12,802 nucleotides of DNA from Holosporales bacterium (GTDB taxonomy: Bacteria > Pseudomonadota > Alphaproteobacteria > RUG11792): assembly GCA_031267075.1 (NCBI GenBank), contig JAIRZU010000046.1, positions 1-12,802 on the forward strand. Direction: 5' to 3'. A program made the position numbers and the translations under genes. Under the pieces are notes generated by a model, which saw only the letters and a program-made list of their open reading frames with translations, ran no database searches and was not told where the DNA came from. Shown piece after piece: positions 7,425 to 12,802 of the stretch. Within the stretch, counting starts at the first letter, position 1. Each line of letters opens with the position of its first letter.

Positions 7425-7747
7425 AAACCTCCACAATCAGCTTCCTGCTGCGTCGATCCGGTGCTCGAATGCTCATGTACCTCTGTGTACACTCCGCTTC
7501 TCCGCTCCGTGTCTCCTAGCAATAATCCTGATTCTGGAGGTTTCAATAATAATCCACAATCAGTTTCCTGCTTCGTCGATCCGGTGCTCGAATGCTCATG
7601 TACCCCTAAGTACACTCCGCTTCTGCGCTCCGTGTCTCCTAGCAATAACTCTGATTCTGGAGGTTTCGATAATAAGCCACAATCAGCTTCTTGCTGCGTC
7701 AATCCGGTGCTCGAATGCTCATGTACCTCTGAGTACATTCCGCTTCA
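7425..7747 (+). repeat. Tandem array of the palindromic element (two full units, one truncated)
   Basis: Units at 7425-7543 and 7548-7666 (119 bp each) and a third from 7671 cut short near 7747. Period is 123 bp, i.e. 41 codons. The outer ends are AAACCTCCACAATCAG and CTGATTCTGGAGGTTT, inverted copies differing at one base. The centre carries TGTAC/GTACA about a 6-nt loop, so each unit is a long imperfect palindrome. The array fills the gap between the two LysR-like genes and is open in one frame on each strand (about 110 codons on the minus strand, 115 on the plus). The minus-strand frame is the peptide seen inside glmS and addB. I do not call either as a gene, since neither has a ribosome site or non-repeat sequence. 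Confidence 0.95.
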
Positions 7748-7772
7748 GAAGCCTAACACTTAGTGAGATAGC

Positions 7773-8684
7773 ATGATAGAAAAACTAAAGCACTTTTTGA
7801 GATTCGCAGATGGGGGGCTGAGCGCACTGGAAATTACGAGAGAGAGATTCCTTACACACATGGCCATACTCGAAGGGAAGTTCAAACATAAGCTAATTAA
7901 GGAGGTGGAGGGCTTAGGGATTGTCCTAACTGAGTTTGGGCGGAGTACCGTGCCGTATGCTAACCAGATCGTCACTACGTTTTACGAGATCATAAACATG
8001 GCGCATAAGCGCAGCGCACACGATCTCAACAACCAAGTTACAATTGGGCTTGTCCATGACAGTGCATCGACATGGGCCATGAACTGCATGAAGGACTTCA
8101 ACAAGATGCACCCTGGGTTGAGGATCATTCTGTTTGCCAACAACAGATTGACAAACGCGATGCTAGAAAGAGCCCACATCATCTTCTGGTCCGTTGAGAG
8201 AATCCCGGTAGAGTACAATGCGCTCTGGTACATAGAATTCAAGTACGGACTTTACGCGAGCAACAAGTACATTGGGCAGTGTGGGATGCCTACTCTCGAG
8301 ACGATCCACAACCATTCGATCATAGCATATTCAGGCAGGGATAACAATGCTGAAATGAGCAATTGGCATTTGTATGGCGCATATGGGTTACCTCTGCTGA
8401 AGCCTACCATCCTCTCTCAGTCCCGAGATCTAATAGTAAAGATGACATCTGATGGGTTGGGGATAGGAGCGATATCAGATAGGCAGGATGCGTACTACAA
8501 ATACGAGCATCTAATCCGTGTGATTGGGACCGTGAGTGGCCCAACATTGAAAAGCTACTTCCTTGTGCGCAGCGGCCTGAACGAGCAGATGCATTGCAAC
8601 ATTATGTTACTCGACAAACTGTTCAGAAACTATTTTAGCAGCAAGGGAGTGAAAGCGATTGATGTTTGCTCTAAAAACGCATAG
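7773..8684 (+). CDS. Divergent LysR-type regulator-like protein (second paralogue)
   Basis: A 303-aa protein that aligns along its length with the product at 6439-7419: KLKHFLRFADGG against DLVFFVEACDYG, GIVLTEFG against the LTxxG box, YGLYASNKYIGQCG against QGLYASEEYLNDVG, NHSIIAY against RHSILGY, SNWHLYGAYG against LNWHLSGSSV, and GLGIGAISDRQDAYY against NLGIGPVRNYYNR. The helix-turn-helix segment is shorter and more eroded than in canonical LysR proteins. The central NNQVTIGLVHDSASTWAMNCMKDFNKMHPGLRIILF is a good match to the start of a LysR effector domain. Together the two look like a duplicated, fast-diverging regulator pair separated by repeats. It precedes gpsA by under 50 nt. Function as a regulator is likely but not proven. 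Confidence 0.7.
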   Translation: MIEKLKHFLRFADGGLSALEITRERFLTHMAILEGKFKHKLIKEVEGLGIVLTEFGRSTVPYANQIVTTFYEIINMAHKRSAHDLNNQVTIGLVHDSASTWAMNCMKDFNKMHPGLRIILFANNRLTNAMLERAHIIFWSVERIPVEYNALWYIEFKYGLYASNKYIGQCGMPTLETIHNHSIIAYSGRDNNAEMSNWHLYGAYGLPLLKPTILSQSRDLIVKMTSDGLGIGAISDRQDAYYKYEHLIRVIGTVSGPTLKSYFLVRSGLNEQMHCNIMLLDKLFRNYFSSKGVKAIDVCSKNA

Positions 8685-8730
8685 AACGTTAAGCGTAGCA
8701 ACGTGAAGAACATGCGTGGCGAACATAGGT

Positions 8731-9687
8731 ATGAAGAGATTGAGTGTGCTTGGAGCTGGAGCGTTTGGCACCGCCCTCGCGTTAATGTATTCATCAAAAT
8801 TCAAGGTACGTCTTTTTTCGTGGTTTGAGGATCATGTAGCTAGTATGAGGAGGACGAGGGTAAATGAGTTCCTAAGCGACCATACGATAGACGGTTCCAT
8901 AGACATCGAAGTCTCCTCTAATATGGTAAGGGGAGAGGCTGACTACATACTCTGGGCCTTTCCACTAAAGCCAACCATATCTCTTCTGGAGGCTTTGTCT
9001 GATAAACTGGATGGAGCCACGATAGTGCTCTGCTCAAAGGGGCTGCTGCCGGATGGGAAGCTGCTATCTGATGCATTTATCAAACTAGTTCCAAACTCGA
9101 AGGTAGGGTATTTAGCTGGCCCGAATTTTGCAGGTGACATAGCGGCAGGGCGGATGTCGGCAGCAGATATCCTCTTCTCTGATCACGACTACGCTGTGGC
9201 GATGAGTCGCGAATTATCAACAGGATCTCTAAAGCTGAATCCTAGCTCAGATGTTATCGGCGCCCAGATCTGTGGGGCAATGAAGAACGTTATAGCGATT
9301 GCATGTGGGATTGCCGTTGGCCTCTCACCATCTCCAAACACCAATGCCGCCCTCATTACATTTGGCTTACGCGAGATGAGAAACCTAGGCATCGCAGCCA
9401 ATGCGGAGGAATCTACATTCTACGGACTATGTGGAATCGGAGACTTAATCCTCACCGCCTTTAACGAAGAATCGAGGAACTTCACTTTCGGAAAGAGAAT
9501 CGCGAACGGGGAAAGTGCCGAGGAAATCATGGCGTGTCTGAATGCAGCATGCGAAGGCTACTACACTGCCCAGCACGTCGTTACACTAGCGAAGAAACAC
9601 TCTGTCGAAGTTCCGATATGTGAGGCGGTTTGCAAGATACTATTCGAACACGCTCCACCGGACACAATCCTCAATGCCTTCAGATAG
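8731..9687 (+). CDS. gpsA: Glycerol-3-phosphate dehydrogenase [NAD(P)+]
   Basis: Reduces dihydroxyacetone phosphate to sn-glycerol-3-phosphate, the backbone for membrane phospholipids, in the cytoplasm. The Rossmann motif VLGAGAFGTALA is at the N-terminus. Further conserved blocks are LCSKGLLPDGKLLSD, YLAGPNFAGDIAAG, the catalytic-lysine block GAMKNVIAIACGIA (about K185), NTNAALITFGLREM, and STFYGLCGIGDLILT...SRNFTFGKRIANG. At 318 aa from this ATG it is close to the usual 320-340. The frame also opens at GTG 8716, adding five residues; ATG 8731 is preferred because family proteins begin a few residues before the GxGxxG motif. The 3' end overlaps the addB-like gene by 14 nt, implying one transcript and translational coupling. 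Intact and confidently assigned. Confidence 0.96.
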   Translation: MKRLSVLGAGAFGTALALMYSSKFKVRLFSWFEDHVASMRRTRVNEFLSDHTIDGSIDIEVSSNMVRGEADYILWAFPLKPTISLLEALSDKLDGATIVLCSKGLLPDGKLLSDAFIKLVPNSKVGYLAGPNFAGDIAAGRMSAADILFSDHDYAVAMSRELSTGSLKLNPSSDVIGAQICGAMKNVIAIACGIAVGLSPSPNTNAALITFGLREMRNLGIAANAEESTFYGLCGIGDLILTAFNEESRNFTFGKRIANGESAEEIMACLNAACEGYYTAQHVVTLAKKHSVEVPICEAVCKILFEHAPPDTILNAFR

Positions 9688-11905
9688 CAAGCTTTCAGCG
9701 CTCAAGCAAATCTCGATATTAGCTGAATTGATCAGGAAGTATGACCCCGCTCTCAACATTCTAGAAGCCGTGAAGCTAGCTAAGGATATCGCTGCCACCA
9801 TCACTGAGTTGGAATGCTATAACGTTAATCTCTCCAGGCTTTCAGACGACTTCTTCGCGCTCTTCCAGGAGCACTGGAAAGAGAGGACTCAATTCCTCCA
9901 GATCGTAACGAAGCACTGGCCTGATATTCTGAAGGAAGCTGGTGGGCAAGTTGAACCTCTTACCAAAGCTCCAGCATACGAGGTTCCTAACTGCAATACA
10001 GATAGCCCTCGGACTACTGTGGATGACGTTCGCTCTATCAGGAACAAGCTTCACATATTTGAAGCCGCAGACCTACTCTCGGAAGTGAATTATGTAAGTG
10101 AGATCACGATGGCCTCCCCCGAGAAGACGGTTGCTATCGTCGTACCTCATCGAGGCCTATACGACCTATTGGCCTGCAATCTCAGGATGCATGGTATCGA
10201 CTTCACATCCTATATCGACAATGAGGTTAGCGAACTATCACAGGAGTTTCTGGATGAAGTAGACAGCTTATTTTTGAAACCTCCAGAATCAGAGTTATTG
10301 CTAGGAGACACGGCGCGCAGAAGCGGAGTGTACTCAGGGGTACATGAGCATTCGAGCACCGGATTGATGCAGGAAGAAACTGATTATGGAGGTTTGGAAC
10401 GAGTAGGGTTATTTCGCGAACTCTCATGCTTCGCCCCCGTCAAGAAGCACCACAAACGCGTGGAGATAGTTGGGCTAAATGAGATCAAGTTCCTACATCA
10501 TGATATCATCATCCTAACTGAGCTCAATGAGGATTCATGGAAGTATCGGAATAGCGGATCCTACTGGCTACACAACTCACTACGCCGAAGAGCCGGCCTA
10601 CCGGTATTCACAGCAGCAGATGCGGAGGATGCCTTCTATTCATGCTTCCACAGCGCAGCAGAAATCTACATGGTGCGTGCCTTGAAAGTCTCTGGTGTTA
10701 GCCAGCTCAAAAGCTCCATCCTCTCGAAGTTTGAAGCGATGTTCAAAAAGCAGAATCTGCAGGTCGACTACGTATCTAACGCCACTCAACAATCGAGGTT
10801 GCTTGATGATGCTAAGGGGGGGGGCTCCGCTCCCACACACTTCTCTCCAGAATCAAATACCGGATCGACACAGCAGGAAGGTGATTGTGGATTACAATTA
10901 AAACCTTCAGAATCAGAGTTATTGCTAGGAGACACGGAGAGCAGAAGCGGAGTGTACAAAGGAGTACATGAGCATTCGAGCACCGGCTCGACGCAGCAGG
11001 AAGGTGATTGTGGATTACAATTAAAACCTTCAGAATCAGAGTTATTGCTAGGAGACACGGAGCGGAGAAGCGGAGTGTACAGAGAGGTACATGAGCATTC
11101 GAGCACCGGATCGACGCAGGAAGAAACTGATTGTGGAGGTTTGGAAGGTGGGAGATGGCCTCCTGAAATCCTGGCCTCCGACATCCCCCTTCTGTTGAAT
11201 GATCCGCAGTCGTTCTATGCCAAAAACATCCTCAACATTTCGCCTCCGGAATTCGATACTGAAAAGCGTGATAGAGCGAGAGCGTTGAAAAAGTTCATAA
11301 TGGCATGTTTCGCTGATAGTGACTCTCCTCCCAATACTAGACTGCCTTCCAAACCTTCAGAATCAGAATATTGGCTAAACAAGATTCGCTCTCTAGACAT
11401 TCTGCTATATCACAGATGCCGCGGCATTATAGACTGGGCCGTCTCATACCGTAGCTCCCCAACCCTGCTGTTGCTCAACAATGTCCATGGCAGTGTACAT
11501 GTCCCAAAATTTAGATTGACAATACATGGAAGCTGTGACATGATAGAGATACGTGGCGATTCGGTCACGCTAATAAAGTTTGCAACAGGGGCAACCCCTT
11601 CGTCAACTAAAAATATCATTTTAGGATTAGAAAGTTCAGTGATGCCTCTCTGCTATATTGCGGAGATGTCCGGCTTCGATGCGATAGATGTGCCGATTCG
11701 AGCGGTGCAGATATGGAGCGTCCGAGCCCCTACATTTGAATGCGACGAAGCTCCCATTGATGTGACTGACATACATGTATCAAGTGAGTTGATAGCAAAA
11801 TTCGAAGATACATTGTACGAGGTCCTCGGTGGGGGTGACGTCTCCTACCAGCGCGACATGCGTAGATACGACAGGTATCGCCACATCAAGAGAGTTGGTT
11901 CATGA
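9674..11905 (+). CDS. addB: AddB-like double-strand-break repair protein, N-terminally short and invaded by repeats
   Basis: AddB is the helicase/nuclease-like partner of AddA in recombinational repair. Recognisable alphaproteobacterial AddB segments, in order: a helical block ending FFALFQEHWKERTQFLQIVTKHWPDIL (about residues 56-85); EKTVAIVVPHRGLYDLLACNLRMHGI; IIILTELNEDSWK...WLHNSLRRRAGLP; SFYAKNILNISP; and a C-terminal PD-(D/E)XK-like region FRLTIHGSCDMIEI...LIKFATGA. Full AddB is about 1000 aa; here 744, of which about 150 come from palindromic repeats, and roughly the first 150-200 family residues are missing, with gpsA in their place. In the nuclease motif IDYKTG the aspartate and lysine are replaced (IKFATG, about residues 634-639), so nuclease activity is probably lost. 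No addA is seen here. The frame remains open over 2.2 kb, so it may still be translated; a decaying gene is the alternative. An upstream extension to 9620 is open but lies within gpsA. Confidence 0.75.
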   Translation: MPSDSKLSALKQISILAELIRKYDPALNILEAVKLAKDIAATITELECYNVNLSRLSDDFFALFQEHWKERTQFLQIVTKHWPDILKEAGGQVEPLTKAPAYEVPNCNTDSPRTTVDDVRSIRNKLHIFEAADLLSEVNYVSEITMASPEKTVAIVVPHRGLYDLLACNLRMHGIDFTSYIDNEVSELSQEFLDEVDSLFLKPPESELLLGDTARRSGVYSGVHEHSSTGLMQEETDYGGLERVGLFRELSCFAPVKKHHKRVEIVGLNEIKFLHHDIIILTELNEDSWKYRNSGSYWLHNSLRRRAGLPVFTAADAEDAFYSCFHSAAEIYMVRALKVSGVSQLKSSILSKFEAMFKKQNLQVDYVSNATQQSRLLDDAKGGGSAPTHFSPESNTGSTQQEGDCGLQLKPSESELLLGDTESRSGVYKGVHEHSSTGSTQQEGDCGLQLKPSESELLLGDTERRSGVYREVHEHSSTGSTQEETDCGGLEGGRWPPEILASDIPLLLNDPQSFYAKNILNISPPEFDTEKRDRARALKKFIMACFADSDSPPNTRLPSKPSESEYWLNKIRSLDILLYHRCRGIIDWAVSYRSSPTLLLLNNVHGSVHVPKFRLTIHGSCDMIEIRGDSVTLIKFATGATPSSTKNIILGLESSVMPLCYIAEMSGFDAIDVPIRAVQIWSVRAPTFECDEAPIDVTDIHVSSELIAKFEDTLYEVLGGGDVSYQRDMRRYDRYRHIKRVGS
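10277..10395 (+). repeat. Palindromic element, full single copy inside addB
   Basis: A 119-bp copy bounded by AAACCTCCAGAATCAG and CTGATTATGGAGGTTT, opposite in strand to the array at 7425 but in the same sense relative to the gene as in glmS. It encodes residues 202-241 as KPPESELLLGDTARRSGVY then SGVHEHSSTGLMQEETDYGG. It falls between two AddB blocks where family members normally carry further sequence, so it may have replaced or accompanied a deletion. Confidence 0.95.
10816..10824 (+). repeat. G9 homopolymer tract inside addB
   Basis: Nine consecutive G residues read as Gly-Gly-Gly within AKGGGSAPTH, 20 nt upstream of the tandem repeat block. Gain or loss of one base would truncate the protein. 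Confidence 0.85.
10845..11142 (+). repeat. Tandem palindromic elements inside addB (one partial, two full units)
   Basis: A partial unit (10845-10896, centre deleted) is followed by units at 10901-11019 and 11024-11142, again with a 123-bp period. The ends carry AAACCTTCAGAATCAG rather than AAACCTCC, and the internal junction reads GATTGTGGATTA, as in the array at 7425. All units are read in the same frame as the 10277 copy, giving KPSESELLLGDTERRSGVY repeats over residues about 391-490. Confidence 0.95.
11351..11377 (+). repeat. 27-bp remnant of the palindromic element in addB
   Basis: AAACCTTCAGAATCAG followed by AATATTGGCTA closely matches the first 27 bp of the tandem units. It encodes KPSESEYWL in the same frame as the other copies. 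The rest of the element is absent, so it is a decayed or partly deleted copy. Confidence 0.75.
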
Positions 11906-12802
11906 TTGAACGTACTACATCTTCCCACTTCTCTATGAAGTCTGGATTGGTAAGCGTTCTTCCATCTCTTGAGAAATGCATAAAGGACTCTTTGACAAAC
12001 CCACATATCTCTTTGGTATCAGTAGCGATTACACACTCGCGTTTCACATGCTGATACACATCGCGAAAGTTATCAAAGTACTTTCCCGTTGCGACGTTGC
12101 AGCCAAAGCGAATCGGCTCAAGGAAGTTGTGGCCACCAATGTTTTGGATAAGGCTACCGCAGACTAGAACCGTGTCGACTAGCTCAAAGAAATCACCTAG
12201 GCAGCCCATTTGGTCTACGATGTAGATATCATCGTTTGCAGATTCGCTAATGTCATTCTGTAAGACGGATGAATGGAGTGTGCAGACGAGTCCATAGCGA
12301 AGACATAACTCAGCGACGTCACTTACCCTGTGTGGATGGCGGACTGCGATTATAGTCATAACATCGTCGAAAGCTGCCTTTAGCAGTTTGTGAACGTTGA
12401 TGATTATTTCTTCTTCGCCTGGGTGGGTGCTGACAGCTATCCACCTTTTCCTGCCACCGATAACCCGTTTGATTTTCGCTACTGATTCGGGATTAACGGG
12501 AAGCTTCTCTGATATCGTTTTAAGACTCGGCATCAGAGTGACGGTTCTTCCGCCGAGAGCCTTCACGTGTTCCAACATGCTTTGAGAGGATACGTAAACC
12601 GCATCGAATAATTTAAACGGCAGGAGCCTTAACAATTTCTTGGCAATGTAAAACCTGCTTAGTGACTTATCGGAGCAGCGCGCGTTTAGTAGGTATGTCG
12701 GGATTCCTTGCTCGTGCAGGTAATACAGCATGTTGGGCCATAGCTCGGACTCCACGAAGAACACCACACTCGGCCTCCAGAATTGAACGAAGCGCCGAAC
12801 GT
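11886..12802 (-). CDS. waaA: 3-deoxy-D-manno-octulosonic acid (Kdo) transferase, 5' end outside window
   Basis: Transfers Kdo to the lipid A precursor at the inner membrane, making the LPS inner core. The frame runs off the window edge; residues before the first in-window GTG (12767) read RRFVQFWRPSVVFFVESELWPN, which includes the family motif ESELWPN with its catalytic-domain glutamate. The GT-B C-terminal signature GGHNFLEPIRFGCNVATG is present, as is GRKRWIAVSTHPGEEE, the conserved 'ASTHxGEE' block. About 305 residues are visible of the usual 420-430, so roughly 115 N-terminal residues lie beyond the edge. The 3' end overlaps the end of addB by 20 nt in a convergent arrangement. Presence of this gene means LPS is made, which excludes lineages lacking lipid A such as the Anaplasmataceae. 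Confidence 0.95.
   Translation of the reverse strand, partial: VRRFVQFWRPSVVFFVESELWPNMLYYLHEQGIPTYLLNARCSDKSLSRFYIAKKLLRLLPFKLFDAVYVSSQSMLEHVKALGGRTVTLMPSLKTISEKLPVNPESVAKIKRVIGGRKRWIAVSTHPGEEEIIINVHKLLKAAFDDVMTIIAVRHPHRVSDVAELCLRYGLVCTLHSSVLQNDISESANDDIYIVDQMGCLGDFFELVDTVLVCGSLIQNIGGHNFLEPIRFGCNVATGKYFDNFRDVYQHVKRECVIATDTKEICGFVKESFMHFSRDGRTLTNPDFIEKWEDVVRSIMNQLS

Noticed and set aside
7425..7543. Classical insertion sequence or transposon end pair
   Set aside because: No transposase frame and no clear target duplication; the unit is too short and is itself translatable, so a non-autonomous palindromic element fits better.
7425..7747. CRISPR-like array
   Set aside because: Units are 119 bp, nearly identical throughout and separated by only 4 nt, with no variable spacers and no cas genes.
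7406..7763. Array frames as real small genes on either strand
   Set aside because: Both frames consist almost wholly of repeat units, lack ribosome sites and end in unrelated flanking sequence.
9620..9673. Upstream start of the addB frame within gpsA
   Set aside because: The extra residues MRRFARYYSNTLH do not resemble the AddB N-terminus; ATG 9674 gives a typical short overlap.

Overview
The window looks like chromosome of a host-associated Gram-negative alphaproteobacterium, most likely a reduced intracellular one. The evidence is an alphaproteobacterial-type AddB, a Kdo transferase (so it makes LPS), GlmS, and short palindromic repeats living inside open reading frames, a habit best known from Rickettsia (RPE elements). 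Rickettsiales or Holosporales are plausible. Genus or species cannot be fixed from the sequence alone.

Layout. Minus strand, left part: glmS (106-1983), a secreted-protein locus whose signal peptide and body lie in different frames around an AG dinucleotide tract (2177-3152), a second secreted protein with a coiled-coil tail (3461-4135), and an amino-acid permease (4222-5355). A divergent promoter region follows. Plus strand: an RluC/RluD-type pseudouridine synthase (5485-6390), two LysR-like paralogues (6439-7419 and 7773-8684) separated by a tandem repeat array, gpsA (8731-9687), and an addB-like gene overlapping its end (9674-11905). At the right edge a 5'-truncated kdtA/waaA (11886-12802, minus) converges on addB with a 20-nt overlap.

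The most striking feature is a family of imperfectly palindromic elements of about 119 bp. Their 16-bp ends (AAACCTCC[A/C/G]-type) are inverted copies of each other. Copies occur inside glmS (one, internally deleted), between the LysR-like genes (two full plus one truncated, tandem), and inside addB (one single copy, a tandem of one partial and two full units, and one 27-bp remnant). In both genes the element is read in the same orientation and the same frame, adding a hydrophilic peptide that starts KPPESELLLGDTERRSGVY and ends VHEHSSTGSTQQETDCGGL. The tandem period is 123 bp, exactly 41 codons, so expansion does not break the frame.

A second theme is simple-sequence tracts at coding positions: (AG)8 directly after a signal peptide, G9 inside addB, and G7 at the start of the first LysR-like gene. 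The AG tract is the clearest case: one extra AG unit would join the signal peptide to the protein body in one frame, as expected of a phase-variable surface or secreted protein.

Functionally the recognised genes cover cell-envelope precursor supply (GlmS, GpsA, KdtA), amino-acid import, rRNA modification, and a probably decayed recombination-repair subunit. Both LysR-like proteins are divergent and their targets are unknown.
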